Positions 38,437 through 49,236 are shown, counted from the first letter of the stretch. The stretch is 64,000 nucleotides of DNA from Candidatus Stramentimicrobium fermentans (GCA_012520575.1 JAAYOB010000022.1:65524-129523); one strand, 5' to 3'. A program made the numbers and translations. The notes: generated by a model from the sequence alone, not told the origin.

Positions 38437-39525
38437 TTAGGACATTTTACTTAAATCTACGTTCTTATCTATGTTATTTTCTTGTTTATATTGAGATTCG
38501 CTCTTAATATCAATCTTCCAGCCGGTTAGCTTCGCAGCTAATCGGGCGTTTTGCCCTTCTTTACCAATCGATAAAGACAATTGTTGGTCATTTACCACCA
38601 CTAAGGCCTTTTTTTCTTTTTCAAACAACTGCACAAATAATACTTTTGCCGGGTTGAGGGCATTAGCAATAAATATCTTGTCATCTTCATTCCATTTGAT
38701 AATATCAATTTTTTCTTCTTGCAGTTCAGTCATAATTGATTTTATCCGAGCACCCCGATCTCCAATGCAGGAACCGATCGAATCGACCATATCATCCCTA
38801 CTGGTAACCGCAATTTTAGATCTTTTCCCTGCCTCTCTAGCAATCTGCTTGATCTCAACCAAACCCTCATGTATTTCAGGAATTTCTAACTCGAACAGGC
38901 GCTTTAAAAGGTCAGGATGCGTTCGAGAAAGTACGATCCTAGGTCCTTTAGAAGTTTTCTTAACTTCTACCACATAAAACTTTGCCCTACTACCCTTACG
39001 GTAAGATTCGCTACTCACCTGTTCATTTGGAGGTAAGATTGCTTCAGCTTTACCCAAATCAATTATATAATTATAATATTCTTGACGTTGAACGACTCCG
39101 GTAACGATATCCCTTACTTTATCAATATACCGCTCATAAACTGCTTTTCTTTCGGCTTCCCTAATCTTCTGAACGATAACCTGTTTGGCTGTTTGGGCAG
39201 CTATTCTACCAAATTCTTCTGGCGTTATTTCCAGACTGATCTCTTCTCCTAATTCTACCTTATCACTTTTCAACAGTCGGGCCTGTTCCAGATCAATTTC
39301 AGTCGAGGGATTGGCTACTTTCTCTACTACTATTTTTTTAGTTAATACCTGGACTGTGCCATTCTCCTTATTGATATCAATCTCAACAGCTTCCCGGTCC
39401 TGTGGAAAATTTTTCTTATATGCAGAAACAAGTGACGTTTCCACAGCATCTAATATGACTTCCTTGGGAATGCCTTTTTCTTTTTCAATTTCATCTAATA
39501 TGGTAATCAGCTCAATATTAATCAT
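38437..39525 (-). CDS. nusA: Transcription termination/antitermination factor NusA
   Basis: NusA binds RNA polymerase and controls pausing, termination and antitermination. I prefer the ATG at 39525 (MINIELITILDEI), preceded by GAGGGTGAG; another ATG at 39540 adds five residues. The 362-residue product has the N-terminal polymerase-binding domain, an S1 domain, KH1 (CIGDRGARIKSI) and KH2 (SIGKEGQNARLAAKLTGW). There are no C-terminal acidic repeats, as in most non-proteobacterial NusA. The usual upstream gene rimP is not present. Confidence 0.97.
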   Translation of the reverse strand: MINIELITILDEIEKEKGIPKEVILDAVETSLVSAYKKNFPQDREAVEIDINKENGTVQVLTKKIVVEKVANPSTEIDLEQARLLKSDKVELGEEISLEITPEEFGRIAAQTAKQVIVQKIREAERKAVYERYIDKVRDIVTGVVQRQEYYNYIIDLGKAEAILPPNEQVSSESYRKGSRAKFYVVEVKKTSKGPRIVLSRTHPDLLKRLFELEIPEIHEGLVEIKQIAREAGKRSKIAVTSRDDMVDSIGSCIGDRGARIKSIMTELQEEKIDIIKWNEDDKIFIANALNPAKVLFVQLFEKEKKALVVVNDQQLSLSIGKEGQNARLAAKLTGWKIDIKSESQYKQENNIDKNVDLSKMS

Positions 39526-39565
39526 AAATCTCACCCTCATTCCCTTTGTATACGGAATAATGGAA

Positions 39566-39594
39566 ATTATAATTTATTAGTATTTCCTTGAATC
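39566..39594 (-). promoter_or_regulatory. Possible nusA operon promoter
   Basis: A perfect TATAAT (39566-39571, minus strand) lies 40 bp before the nusA start. The -35 region is weak (ATTCAA or TTCAAG at 15-16 bp spacing). A promoter is expected here because a strong terminator lies just upstream. Confidence 0.4.
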
Positions 39595-39620
39595 TATTTT
39601 GCTTGATAAAATAAAACTAC

Positions 39621-39656
39621 AAAACAAAAGAGTGGTTCGCAAACCACTCTTTTGTT
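39621..39656 (-). terminator. Strong intrinsic terminator after mtaB
   Basis: A perfect 15-bp stem (39623-39637 with 39642-39656) with the 4-base loop CGCA (plus strand) is followed on the minus strand by a T-rich run. It ends the hrcA-grpE-dnaK-dnaJ-mtaB transcript and separates it from nusA. Confidence 0.85.
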
Positions 39657-39773
39657 GATTAGGATGTTTTAGTGTTTAATATATTATAACACAGAATAGA
39701 AAAATATCAAATTCTGTTTATTCAAGTATTATGTAAATTACATTTTTATTCAGGTATATTGGTAATTTAATAA

Positions 39774-41090
39774 TCAAACCGGTTTTCCAATGGCGTAATC
39801 TTCTTCTCCTTCGGTCAATCTTGTTTTAATAATCTGACCTTTCCCGGTCTTTACATTGCGAAGACATGTTTTAATATAATTATCAGTTAGACCACAAGCT
39901 ATACTTCTGTTCTCTTCTGACCTGATAGATTCTATTAAAATATTTTTTTCTTTTCCTATATTTCCCTTAATAAAGCTTCTGTGTAGCTCTTTGGAGAGGT
40001 TAACTATTGTTTTGCATCTACTTTTTATTAGATCATTATCATTTTTAGCTGGTAAAAAAGAAGCCAAGTTAATTTTTCTTTCTGAATAGGGGAAAACATG
40101 TATTTTAGAAAAACCACATTTTTTGACAAAATTTATAGTGTTATTGAAGGCTAACTTATCTTCACCAGGGAAGCCGACTATAACATCAGTAGTTATGGCA
40201 ATATCCGGTACCCTTTCTTTAATCAAGTCTATAGTTTTAAGGTATTGTTTGGTAGAATATTTTCTATTCATTAGACTCAATATTTTATCATCACCGCTCT
40301 GCAAAGGAATGTGCAGATGGTGACAGAGTTTAGGAGAACAGCTAAATACTTTTATCAACTCTTCATTAATATAGGGTAATTCAATTGAGCTTAAACGTAC
40401 TCTCGCAATATTGCCGCTACTCTCAATTTTGCCCAGTAAAGAAACTAAATCCATCTTTTTGTCAGTGAAATCAGAACCATAGCTGCCCAGATTAATTCCC
40501 AGCAGAACAACCTCTTTAAAATCCTTGTCAGCTAACGTATTTATTTCTGCCAATACCCGTTCTATATGCCTGCTCCTGGCTCTGCCTCGAAGATAGGGAA
40601 TAATGCAATAACTGCAAAATTGATTGCACCCATCCTGCACCTTAACCAGGCCGCGAATACGGCTGGTGGCACTATTACATTTACTTTCTCTATATTCGGT
40701 AATTTTCTCGGGAGAAGCAATATAAACAGCAGGTTGCTCTTTATTTAAAGGTGTTTTACCGACAATGTTATAAATATCCCCTTTGTGGTAGTTGCCTACA
40801 ATGAAGGAGAGGCTTTCACAGTAACCGATATCAGTCAAATTAGAATCTACAGCACATCCTGTAACAATAATAATTGCTTGTGGACTCAGGCGGGCTGCCT
40901 TTCTAATCATCTGTTTGGATTTTCTTTCTGCTTCAGCTGTAACAGCGCAGGTATTGATAATATAGAGGTCGGCCTTTTCCCGGAATTCAACAATCTGATA
41001 ACCGTTTTTATGAAATGACTGTCTTAACGCACCTGTTTCATATTGATTTACTTTACAGCCTAATGTTTTGAAGGCTACTTTTTTAATCAA
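39774..41090 (-). CDS. mtaB: tRNA t6A37 methylthiotransferase
   Basis: MtaB converts t6A37 to ms2t6A37 in tRNAs that read ANN codons. It has 438 residues. The auxiliary-cluster cysteines are C12 (LGCKVNQYE, the MtaB-type N terminus), C48 and C79. The radical-SAM cluster is C155, C159 and C162 (CNQFCSYC), and a C-terminal TRAM domain follows. It is 14 bp after dnaJ. In B. subtilis the homologous yqeV also ends the dnaK operon; the two genes between them there (prmA, rsmE) are absent here. Confidence 0.95.
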   Translation of the reverse strand: MIKKVAFKTLGCKVNQYETGALRQSFHKNGYQIVEFREKADLYIINTCAVTAEAERKSKQMIRKAARLSPQAIIIVTGCAVDSNLTDIGYCESLSFIVGNYHKGDIYNIVGKTPLNKEQPAVYIASPEKITEYRESKCNSATSRIRGLVKVQDGCNQFCSYCIIPYLRGRARSRHIERVLAEINTLADKDFKEVVLLGINLGSYGSDFTDKKMDLVSLLGKIESSGNIARVRLSSIELPYINEELIKVFSCSPKLCHHLHIPLQSGDDKILSLMNRKYSTKQYLKTIDLIKERVPDIAITTDVIVGFPGEDKLAFNNTINFVKKCGFSKIHVFPYSERKINLASFLPAKNDNDLIKSRCKTIVNLSKELHRSFIKGNIGKEKNILIESIRSEENRSIACGLTDNYIKTCLRNVKTGKGQIIKTRLTEGEEDYAIGKPV

Positions 41091-41104
41091 TTAGTTCACC
41101 AAAA

Positions 41105-42256
41105 TTACTTTTTGGTAAAAGAGTTCTTAACTTTTTCAAAAAAATTTTTTTCGCCTATTTTTTCAAGATCTTCACCCATCTCCTGGGCTAACTCATAAAC
41201 CAACTTTTTAGCCTGAGTATTTAACCTTTTGGGTATTTCTACGGTTACCTTGACATGTTCATCACCTCTGTTTTTAGAGCCTAAAATATAAGTACCTTTA
41301 CCACGTAATCTAAAAACAGTTTCGCTTTGAGTACCTGCCGGTATCTTCATTTTAGCCTTCCCCTCTAAAGTGGGAACAGTTGTCTCTCCGCCCAAAATAG
41401 CGGTAGGCAGGCTAATTTTATGGTCATAATAGAGATCAGCTCCGCTTCTTTTGAATATGGGGTGCCTCTTAACATAAATTACTATGAATAAATCACCGGC
41501 AGGACCGCCGTTTTCACCCGGTTCCCCTAAACCGGCAAGTCTTAGGCGATGCCCGCTATCAACTCCGGCAAGAACTTTTACATTTATTGATTTTCTTCTC
41601 TTAGCCTTTCCGGTACCCTGACAGACCTTACAGGGATTTTCTATAATCTGGCCTTCTCCTTTACATCTGGGGCAGGTTTGAATGCTTATAGTCTGACCTA
41701 AAAAAGTATTCTGGGTAATCCTAATCTGCCCTGTCCCCTTACAATCAGGACAGGTTCTTTTTCCGGTTCCGGACTCAGCTCCTGTGCCCTTACAGGCACT
41801 GCAGTCTTCCCAAACCGGAACTTCAATCCTTTTTTCCGCACCAAAAGCGGCCTCTTCTAAGGTTATTTCCAGATTATACCTTAAATCATCACCTTTCCTA
41901 GCCCTATCTCGCCGATAGGTCCTACGAGTGCTACCGCTAAACATGCTTTCGAATATATCGCTGAAGCTGCCGAAGTCACCCATTCCTTCTCCAAAAATGT
42001 CTCTAAAATCAAATCCTGCTCCAAAATCAGCAGTATCAGCGGTACCATACTGGTCATAGCGAGCCCGCTTTTCTGGGTCACTTAAGACAGCATAGGCCTC
42101 CCCAATCTCCTTAAATTTTTTTTCCGCTTCTTCTTTTTTATCCGGATTGGCATCCGGGTGGTATTTTAAGGCTAATTTCCGAAATGCTTTTTTAATCTCA
42201 TCCTGACTTGCCTCTTTCTTTACCCCTAGAACCTGATAGTAATCCTTATTAGCCAC
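41105..42256 (-). CDS. dnaJ: Chaperone DnaJ
   Basis: DnaJ delivers clients to DnaK and stimulates its ATPase. I chose the GTG at 42256 (protein [11 protein letters not shown]), preceded by AAAGGGG; a longer frame to 42286 adds ten residues with no homology. The 383-residue product has the J domain with KYHPD, a G/F-rich linker, and the four zinc-binding repeats [24 protein letters not shown] and CKVCQGTG. A 132-bp gap with a long hairpin separates it from dnaK. Confidence 0.97.
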   Translation of the reverse strand: MANKDYYQVLGVKKEASQDEIKKAFRKLALKYHPDANPDKKEEAEKKFKEIGEAYAVLSDPEKRARYDQYGTADTADFGAGFDFRDIFGEGMGDFGSFSDIFESMFSGSTRRTYRRDRARKGDDLRYNLEITLEEAAFGAEKRIEVPVWEDCSACKGTGAESGTGKRTCPDCKGTGQIRITQNTFLGQTISIQTCPRCKGEGQIIENPCKVCQGTGKAKRRKSINVKVLAGVDSGHRLRLAGLGEPGENGGPAGDLFIVIYVKRHPIFKRSGADLYYDHKISLPTAILGGETTVPTLEGKAKMKIPAGTQSETVFRLRGKGTYILGSKNRGDEHVKVTVEIPKRLNTQAKKLVYELAQEMGEDLEKIGEKNFFEKVKNSFTKK

Positions 42257-42296
42257 TATGAAAACCCCTTTAACAAAATAAACCAATTAAGTTATT

Positions 42297-42345
42297 TCTT
42301 GCTGAGTCTTCCAAATAAAGCATTTTACTGAAAAACTCAGCAAGA
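42297..42345 (-). promoter_or_regulatory. Intercistronic hairpin between dnaK and dnaJ
   Basis: TCTTGCTGAGT (42297-42307) and its exact reverse complement (42335-42345) form an 11-bp stem with a 27-base loop. No T run follows, so partial attenuation or RNA processing is more likely than termination. Confidence 0.6.
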
Positions 42346-42388
42346 TTTAAGTCAAACATTACAGTACTATTTTTAGCAATTTAATCAA

Positions 42389-44329
42389 TTATTTATTATT
42401 ATCTCCGTCTTCCTCTTTATATTCAGCATCAAAAATCTTTTCATCTTTTTGAGAATCTGTCGTTTCTTGTGCTGTTTCCTTAGTGGAAGAACTATCACTA
42501 TAAGTCTGCTGCTCCTGCGCAGCTGATGATTGTTTGTACATTTCCTCAGCCATTTTATGAGAAGAATTAGTCAGTTTTTCTATACCTGACTTCATTCCCT
42601 CAGCATCATCATCCTGGATTGCTTTCCTCAATTGGGCAATATCATCGTTTATTTCGCTTTTCAGACTATCGCTGACCTTGTCACCGGCATCTTTCAATGA
42701 TTTCTCAGTAGCATAAACTAAGTTATCAGCCTGATTATGCAATTCAATCTTCTCTTTTTGTTTTACATCTTCTTCGGCAAACTGTTCTGCTTCTTTAATC
42801 TTTTTCTGAATCTCCTCTTCACTCAATCCGCTGGAATGGGTAATAGTAATCTTCTGTTCTTTTCCGGTACCCTTATCTGTAGCTGCAACCTTTAAAATTC
42901 CATTGGCATCAATATCAAAAGATACCTCGATCTGAGGGATACCTCTGGGGGCAGCCGGTATACCCACTAGCTGAAAACGTCCTAAACTGGTGTTGTCTTT
43001 CGCTAAAGTTCTTTCACCCTGTAAAACATTTATATCTACGGCGGTCTGATTATCGGCAGCAGTAGAAAATATTTGCTGACGAGAGGCCGGAATGGTGGTA
43101 TTTCTTTCAATCAATTTGGTAAACACACCACCTAAAGTCTCAATCCCTAAAGACAGAGGGGTCACATCTAACAGTTGAATATCTTTAACCTCTCCTTTCA
43201 ATTTACCGGCTTGAACTGCAGCTCCCATGGCTACTACCTCATCCGGATTTACTCCTTTATGAGGCTCTTTACCGAAGATTTTCTTTACTATCTCATGAAC
43301 TTTGGGCATCCTGGTCTGACCGCCCACCAAGATTACCTCATCAATGTCATCAGCAGACAATTTGGCGTCTTCTAATGCTCTTTTACAGGGGCCGACGGTT
43401 CTTTCTAACAGGTCTTCGGTTAGCTGTTCCAATTTAGATCTGGTCAGGGTATAATTCAGGTGCTTGGGACCATTGGCATCAGCGGTGATAAAAGGCAGAT
43501 TAATTTCGGTCTGCAATGAAGAAGAAAGTTCGCATTTGGCCTTTTCAGAAGCCTCCTTCAGTCTCTGTAAAGCCATCTGGTCTTTGCTCAAATCAATTCC
43601 CTGGTCTTTCTTGAAACTATCAATTACCCAATTGATAACCCGTTGGTCAAAGTCGTCTCCTCCCAGAAAGGTGTCTCCATTGGTGGATTTAACTTCAAAA
43701 ACACCTTCTCCAATATCCAAAATAGATATATCAAAGGTTCCTCCACCTAAGTCAAATACAGCAATCTTCTCATTTTTTTCTTTATCTAAACCATAGGCTA
43801 AGGCAGCTGCAGTAGGCTCATTAATAATTCTTAAAACATTCAAGCCGGCTATTCTACCGGCAGCCTTAGTGGCTTCCCTCTGATTATCGTTAAAATAGGC
43901 CGGGGTGGTAATCACCGCATCATTAATCGTCTCACCTAAATGGTCTTCCGCAGCTTGTTTTAGTTTTTGCAAAACCATAGCTGATATTTCCTGCGGACTG
44001 TATAGTTTATCCTGAATTTTTATTTTTACATCAGTATGCTCTCCCTCGGCAATATCGAAGGAAAGTACTTTTTTTATCTCTTGTACTTCCGGATCAGTAA
44101 AACGTCTGCCAATAAAACGTTTAACGGAATAAACCGTATTTTTCGAGTTGGTAACCGCCTGTCTCTTTGCCAATAATCCTACCAATCGCTCACCTTTCTT
44201 AGTAAAGGCAACCATGGATGGAGTAGTTCTGCTGCCTTCTTTATTCTCAATAACAACAGGCTTACCCCCTTCTATAATGGCAACTACAGAATTTGTGGTA
44301 CCTAAATCAATTCCAATTGCTTTGGACAT
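42389..44329 (-). CDS. dnaK: Molecular chaperone DnaK (Hsp70)
   Basis: This is the ATP-driven chaperone of the heat-shock operon. It has 646 residues. The nucleotide-binding domain has [14 protein letters not shown] at the N terminus, [13 protein letters not shown] and [13 protein letters not shown]. The linker [16 protein letters not shown] and substrate-binding domain follow, and a Gln/Ser/Glu-rich tail ends the protein. AGGAGG precedes the ATG. It lies 60 bp after grpE. Confidence 0.99.
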   Translation of the reverse strand: MSKAIGIDLGTTNSVVAIIEGGKPVVIENKEGSRTTPSMVAFTKKGERLVGLLAKRQAVTNSKNTVYSVKRFIGRRFTDPEVQEIKKVLSFDIAEGEHTDVKIKIQDKLYSPQEISAMVLQKLKQAAEDHLGETINDAVITTPAYFNDNQREATKAAGRIAGLNVLRIINEPTAAALAYGLDKEKNEKIAVFDLGGGTFDISILDIGEGVFEVKSTNGDTFLGGDDFDQRVINWVIDSFKKDQGIDLSKDQMALQRLKEASEKAKCELSSSLQTEINLPFITADANGPKHLNYTLTRSKLEQLTEDLLERTVGPCKRALEDAKLSADDIDEVILVGGQTRMPKVHEIVKKIFGKEPHKGVNPDEVVAMGAAVQAGKLKGEVKDIQLLDVTPLSLGIETLGGVFTKLIERNTTIPASRQQIFSTAADNQTAVDINVLQGERTLAKDNTSLGRFQLVGIPAAPRGIPQIEVSFDIDANGILKVAATDKGTGKEQKITITHSSGLSEEEIQKKIKEAEQFAEEDVKQKEKIELHNQADNLVYATEKSLKDAGDKVSDSLKSEINDDIAQLRKAIQDDDAEGMKSGIEKLTNSSHKMAEEMYKQSSAAQEQQTYSDSSSTKETAQETTDSQKDEKIFDAEYKEEDGDNNK

Positions 44330-44389
44330 AATATTTTTCCTCCTATTATCTTATATTCCTAATCATATAATTCATTTTTTGTTGTTTTC

Positions 44390-45052
44390 TTATTCCATAT
44401 CTTCGGGCTTCTTTCTACTTTTTTCCGGTTTTTTGATACAGCCCTTGGAAACCTTAACCACAGAAGGTCTTAGCACTTTTGATTTCAAATAGTAACCTTT
44501 AACTATTTCTTCCATGACTGTATCTTCAGGGAACTTATCTGATTCTACATGCATAATTGCCTCATGGTAATAAGGGTCAAACTTTTCCCCTACAGATTTA
44601 ATAGGTTTTAAGCCCTCTTTCTCTAATATACTCTGAAAATCCTTCAGTATTCCATCAAGTCCTTTCTTAATATCGTTAAGATGCTTTTCATCTGCCTGCT
44701 CATCGGTATAGCAAGAAGCCCTCTCTAAATTATCCATTACTGAGAGCAGCTGACAAATTAAATCTTTTTTGGCATATTCCATAAATTCTCGCTTTTTCAG
44801 CTCTTCCCTCTTCTTATAGTTTTCAAAATCTGCCTGCATCCTGATCAGCTGCTCTTTGCCGGTTTTTTCATTTTCTTTCATTTTTTCCAGTTCAATTTCT
44901 GTTTTCTTAAAACTATTTAAGGCTTCTAATAATTGTTTATCAAGAACTATAACCTTACTAATCAGTTCAGGTTTTTTCATTTTATTTAAATCTTCCAGTA
45001 TAACCTTGTCCACTGAATCATCTTCTCCTACGTGCTGTTTACCTTTATTCAT
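44390..45052 (-). CDS. grpE: Nucleotide exchange factor GrpE
   Basis: GrpE releases ADP from DnaK. It has 220 residues: an acidic disordered N terminus, a long dimerising coiled coil (about 35-120) with RMQADFENYKKR, and a C-terminal beta domain with FDPYYHEAIMHVES and GYYLKSKVLRPSVVKVSKG. Both length and motif order fit the family. AAGGAGG precedes the ATG. Confidence 0.97.
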   Translation of the reverse strand: MNKGKQHVGEDDSVDKVILEDLNKMKKPELISKVIVLDKQLLEALNSFKKTEIELEKMKENEKTGKEQLIRMQADFENYKKREELKKREFMEYAKKDLICQLLSVMDNLERASCYTDEQADEKHLNDIKKGLDGILKDFQSILEKEGLKPIKSVGEKFDPYYHEAIMHVESDKFPEDTVMEEIVKGYYLKSKVLRPSVVKVSKGCIKKPEKSRKKPEDME

Positions 45053-45115
45053 CGTGCACCTCCTTGAATAAACAGTATTTAAACATTCTCTCGATTTCGC
45101 TAATCGACTACTTCT

Positions 45116-46138
45116 TTATGATAATACCTTGCTTAACTTCTGAGCTATAAAATCTAATACCGAAACAGATTTAGAATAATTCATTCTGGTTGGGCCCAGG
45201 ACACTGATAGCCCCTCTCAATTTTCCTTTGATGTGGTATGGTCTGATAACTACACTGTAGTTCTCCATAACTTCCTGTTCCAGCTCGCTGCCGATTATAA
45301 TGTCAAACTGTTTTTTAAAAATTGATTTTCTAATAATTCTGACCAAATTTTTCTCTTCCTCAATGAAGTCAAAGAGATAGTTTATTCTTTCAATCTCTTT
45401 AAACTCAGGCTGCTGCAGCATATAGCTGTGATTACCCAGGAAGATGCTTGCATCCTCTTCTGTAAAATCAAAACAGTCTTCAAAGAAATCCCAGATTGAT
45501 TCCAGAGTCCGGTATTTAAAATAGTATTTATAAATTTGATTTAACATTTCCTCGTTAATTTCTTCTAAACTCTTCCCATAAAATTCCTTTTTTATAATCC
45601 GGGCAAATTCTTTTAAATTATTTTCTGAAATATCACAATTAGTTCTCATCATCTTTTGGAAAGAAAACCCACTGTTAGTAACTAAAGTTACCACGATACG
45701 CTGATTGTTTAAAACTATAAAATGAATATCTTTTAAGGTGTCCTCCACCACATTAGGTGCCAATACTACCCCTAAATTATTAGTCAATCTCGATATTAAT
45801 TTCGAAGTAAGCTTCATTATCTCATAATAATCTCTAGCTATTTTAAATTGCTCAATAATTTCTTGTTTTTCTTCATCAGTAAGGGCATCGACCTCTTTTC
45901 CCATCAATTGGTCAACATAAAATCGATAGCCCTTATCGGTCGGTATACGCCCGGCAGAAGTATGTGGCTTTTTTATATAACCAAGCTTTTCCAGCAATAA
46001 TAGGTCATTCCTAATAGTAGCTGAACTGACCGGCAAGTTGTAGAAAGTAAGTATCATTTCCGAACTAACCGGTTCTGCGTTATCTATATAGAGATGCACA
46101 ACGGCATCTAAAATGGTGCTCATTCTATCATTAATCAT
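45116..46138 (-). CDS. hrcA: Heat-inducible transcription repressor HrcA
   Basis: HrcA binds CIRCE operators and represses chaperone genes when GroEL is free. It has 340 residues with an N-terminal winged helix (VSSATIRNDLLLLEKLGYIKKPHTSAGRIPTDKGY) and a GAF-like dimer domain. It is the first gene of its own regulated operon, with a perfect CIRCE overlapping the leader. GAGGAG lies before the ATG. Confidence 0.97.
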   Translation of the reverse strand: MINDRMSTILDAVVHLYIDNAEPVSSEMILTFYNLPVSSATIRNDLLLLEKLGYIKKPHTSAGRIPTDKGYRFYVDQLMGKEVDALTDEEKQEIIEQFKIARDYYEIMKLTSKLISRLTNNLGVVLAPNVVEDTLKDIHFIVLNNQRIVVTLVTNSGFSFQKMMRTNCDISENNLKEFARIIKKEFYGKSLEEINEEMLNQIYKYYFKYRTLESIWDFFEDCFDFTEEDASIFLGNHSYMLQQPEFKEIERINYLFDFIEEEKNLVRIIRKSIFKKQFDIIIGSELEQEVMENYSVVIRPYHIKGKLRGAISVLGPTRMNYSKSVSVLDFIAQKLSKVLS

Positions 46139-46153
46139 ATCTTTCTCCTCAAA

Positions 46154-46180
46154 TTAGCACTCTAATGGTGAGAGTGCTAA
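46154..46180 (-). promoter_or_regulatory. CIRCE operator (HrcA-binding site)
   Basis: TTAGCACTC (46154-46162), nine bases, then GAGTGCTAA (46172-46180): an exact match to the CIRCE consensus. It lies between the promoter and the hrcA ribosome site, the usual arrangement for autorepression. Confidence 0.97.
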
Positions 46181-46190
46181 TTTCTTATCT

Positions 46191-46219
46191 AAGATACCAT
46201 TGAATAGGTTATTTGTCAA
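46191..46219 (-). promoter_or_regulatory. Sigma-A promoter of the hrcA-dnaK operon
   Basis: On the minus strand a perfect TTGACA (46214-46219) and TATCTT (46191-46196) are 17 bp apart. Transcription would start at or just before the CIRCE. Confidence 0.85.
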
Positions 46220-46259
46220 TACTTGTACCGGTAAAAAAGTTATTTTCAGGTATAGATAA

Positions 46260-47408
46260 TTAATCCAAAAATTCCAGAAATACGTTGTTAGCAAGCGATA
46301 TTCCTCTTTTAGTTAGATAGTAGTGAGTTTTACTCTCGGCTAATAAACCCTGTTCTTTCAGTTCTTGTATAGGTTTCCCAAAAAAATGTTCTATAGGAGT
46401 TCCAAATAATCCTCTGAATTCAGCTTTGGCTAATCCTTCCATCATTCTTAACTTCAATATGATCTTTTCCGACATCTTTTCTGATGAAGAAAGTATTTCC
46501 TGGCATTCTATGGGTAAAATCCCAAAATTTAAAAGTTCAATGTACAGTTCCGGATCCTGATAATTACGATACCGCTTATTACTCATAAAAGAGGTTGCAC
46601 CCGCCCCTAATCCCAAATAAGGTTGGCAGTTCCAGTAAAGCTGATTATGAATACTCCTTTTTCCGGGTAAGGCAAAATTGGATATTTCATAGTGCTCATA
46701 ATTGCGTTCACCTAACAGGGTTATAGCCTCTAAAAATAGTTTGTTGGTAAAATCATCGGAGGGCAGTTTAATTTTCCCGGCGGCAACCAGGTGTCCTAAA
46801 GGAGTTTCGGGTTCTAAGGAAAGAGCATAGAGAGAAATGTGTTCTGGTTTTAACTGGATAACCTCGGTTAAGGTTTCTTTAAATCCTATCTTGCTTTGCC
46901 CCGGAAGCCCGAACATAATATCAATATTTATATTCTTAAAGCCTGCTTCCCTGGCACTATGGTAGGCAGCTAAAGAGTCTTCTTTGGTATGTATTCTACC
47001 TAATTTCCTCAGCATTTCATCATCAAAAGATTGGACACCTAAGCTAAGTCTGTTTGCACCCGCTTGAAATAACAATTTACATTTTCCTAAGTCTATCGTA
47101 CCCGGGTTTGCCTCTACGGTAATTTCTGCCATTTCATCAATCGGAAATTTTAAAAAACAGGCCCTTAATATTTCTTGCAATTGGAGTCCGCTCAGTGCGG
47201 TGGGAGTTCCTCCTCCTAAGTAAATTGAGGTAAGTTCTACTTCTTGGTTCTTCTTACCGTGAAGTTCCATCTCTTTAATTATGGCGGAAATGTACCTTTT
47301 TTTTAATTGCTCATCACTCGTAGCAATAGAAAAAAAATCACAATAGATGCATTTCTTAAAACAAAAAGGTATGTGAAGATATAAACCTATGTTTAGTACA
47401 TGATTCAT
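46260..47408 (-). CDS. hemW: Radical-SAM heme chaperone HemW
   Basis: HemW, formerly annotated as oxygen-independent coproporphyrinogen oxidase, inserts heme into targets. I prefer the ATG at 47408 (MNHVLNIGLYLHIPFC), giving 382 residues; a TTG at 47420 is possible. The radical-SAM cluster is CFKKCIYC. The HNQLYW motif that marks HemW rather than HemN is present (SIHNQLYWNCQPYLG). It follows lepA by 19 bp, a conserved pairing with the hrcA operon. Confidence 0.93.
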   Translation of the reverse strand: MNHVLNIGLYLHIPFCFKKCIYCDFFSIATSDEQLKKRYISAIIKEMELHGKKNQEVELTSIYLGGGTPTALSGLQLQEILRACFLKFPIDEMAEITVEANPGTIDLGKCKLLFQAGANRLSLGVQSFDDEMLRKLGRIHTKEDSLAAYHSAREAGFKNINIDIMFGLPGQSKIGFKETLTEVIQLKPEHISLYALSLEPETPLGHLVAAGKIKLPSDDFTNKLFLEAITLLGERNYEHYEISNFALPGKRSIHNQLYWNCQPYLGLGAGATSFMSNKRYRNYQDPELYIELLNFGILPIECQEILSSSEKMSEKIILKLRMMEGLAKAEFRGLFGTPIEHFFGKPIQELKEQGLLAESKTHYYLTKRGISLANNVFLEFLD

Positions 47409-47427
47409 GGTTGGAGACAATCTATAA

Positions 47428-49236
47428 TTAATCGATTTTTAAAATACTCATAAAGGCTTCCTGCGGGATTTCTACCTTGCCTATTCTTTTCATCCTTTTT
47501 TTACCAGCTTTTTGCTTTTCCAACAATTTACGTTTTCTACTAATATCCCCGCCATAACATTTTGCTATGACATTTTTCTTTAATGCTCTCACGGTGGAGC
47601 GGGCAATTATTTTGCGGTTTACACTCGCCTGGATAGGTACTTCAAATAATTGGCGAGGAATGGCAGTTTTTAGGTTATCTACTATTTTCCTAGCACGCTC
47701 ATACGCTTTGTCCTTATGTGTGATGAAGGAAAGATTATCAACTACCTCTTGATTTACTAAAACGTCAACCTTTATTAGTGCAGATTCTTGATAACCCATA
47801 ATATGATAATCGATACTGGCGTATCCTTTGCTGATTGATTTAATACGGTCATAAAAATCAAGCATAATCTCATTTAAAGGCAGGTGGTACAAGAGGCGGG
47901 CAATATCTTTATCAAGGTATTCCATATTTTTAAATACTCCCCTCCTGTCTTGCAATAATTCCATTATTCCCCCTAAAAACTGGCTGGGCGTAATAAGTGT
48001 TAATTCAATAAAAGGCTCTTCAATGTAATCAATTAAAGCGGCCTCAGGTAGTGATGACGGGTTATCTATCTCAATAATCTGTTTATTCTTTAAATATACG
48101 CGATATAAGACACTGGGAGTCGTCGCAATTAGTTGAATCTGATATTCTCTTTCCAGCCTCTCTTGAATAATTTCCATATGAAGTAATCCTAAGAAGCCGC
48201 AACGAAAACCGAATCCCAAAGCAGGTGAGTTTTCGGGAATATAGCTAATGGCAGAGTCGTTTAAACTCAATTTTTCCAGAGCATATTTTAAATCGGGATA
48301 ATCATCGTTTTCCACCGGGTAAAAACTACAAAAAACCATAGGTATAACTTTTTTATAACCGGGTAATTGTCGATCTGCCGGTTGTTCCGAATTAGTTATG
48401 GTATCACCGACTTTTGTTAAGGTAATATCCTTAAAGCCTGCGGTTAAATAGCCAACCTCTCCCACTGAAAGCTGTTCAACCTTCTTTCTTTTAGGCATAA
48501 AAATACCCACTTCATTAACTTCATAGTTATTCTTGTTAGACATGGTCTGTATTTTGGAGCCCGGCTTCACCACACCATTTACAATTCTGATATATACAAC
48601 TGATCCCTGATAGGGATTGTAAACTGAATCAAAAATTAATGCTTGCAAGGGTTTTTCTAATTTACCATCCGGGGGCGGTATATATTTAACAATAGCCTCC
48701 AATACCTCTCTTATGCCGGTACCGTCTCTGGCACTCGCCATTAATATTGGGCTCTCTGATAGTCCATTAATTTTCTTAATCTCTTTGCTGACCTTTTCCG
48801 GATCAGCAGTGGAAAGGTCAATCTTATTAATTACCGGAATTATAGACAATTTGTGCTCTAAAGCCATTTGAACATTGGAAATAGTCTGAGCTTGCACACC
48901 TTGCGCAGCATCAACTACCATTAAGGCACCTTCGCAGGCAGCTAAACTACGAGACACCTCATAGGAAAAATCAACATGACCGGGAGTATCAATAAGGTTA
49001 AAGATATATTGTTTTCCATTTAAAGCTTTATACAAGAGTCGGACCGGCTTTGATTTTATGGTAATACCTTTTTCTCTCTCTAAATCCATGTCATCTAAAA
49101 CCTGTTCTCTTATCTCCCTTTGGCTAATTGTTTCAGTCAACTCTAAAATACGATCAGCAATGGTAGATTTACCATGGTCTATATGGGCTATAATTGAAAA
49201 ATTACGAATATTTGCCGCTTTGGTTATCTCAGTCAT
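47428..49236 (-). CDS. lepA: Elongation factor 4 (LepA)
   Basis: LepA is a ribosome-associated GTPase linked to initiation and back-translocation. The 602-residue length is standard. Motifs are [13 protein letters not shown] (G1), DTPGHVDF (G3) and NKIDL (G4). The C-terminal domain ends with [26 protein letters not shown], the hallmark of LepA in two adjoining blocks. Its start overlaps the end of murJ by 8 bp. Confidence 0.98.
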   Translation of the reverse strand: MTEITKAANIRNFSIIAHIDHGKSTIADRILELTETISQREIREQVLDDMDLEREKGITIKSKPVRLLYKALNGKQYIFNLIDTPGHVDFSYEVSRSLAACEGALMVVDAAQGVQAQTISNVQMALEHKLSIIPVINKIDLSTADPEKVSKEIKKINGLSESPILMASARDGTGIREVLEAIVKYIPPPDGKLEKPLQALIFDSVYNPYQGSVVYIRIVNGVVKPGSKIQTMSNKNNYEVNEVGIFMPKRKKVEQLSVGEVGYLTAGFKDITLTKVGDTITNSEQPADRQLPGYKKVIPMVFCSFYPVENDDYPDLKYALEKLSLNDSAISYIPENSPALGFGFRCGFLGLLHMEIIQERLEREYQIQLIATTPSVLYRVYLKNKQIIEIDNPSSLPEAALIDYIEEPFIELTLITPSQFLGGIMELLQDRRGVFKNMEYLDKDIARLLYHLPLNEIMLDFYDRIKSISKGYASIDYHIMGYQESALIKVDVLVNQEVVDNLSFITHKDKAYERARKIVDNLKTAIPRQLFEVPIQASVNRKIIARSTVRALKKNVIAKCYGGDISRKRKLLEKQKAGKKRMKRIGKVEIPQEAFMSILKID

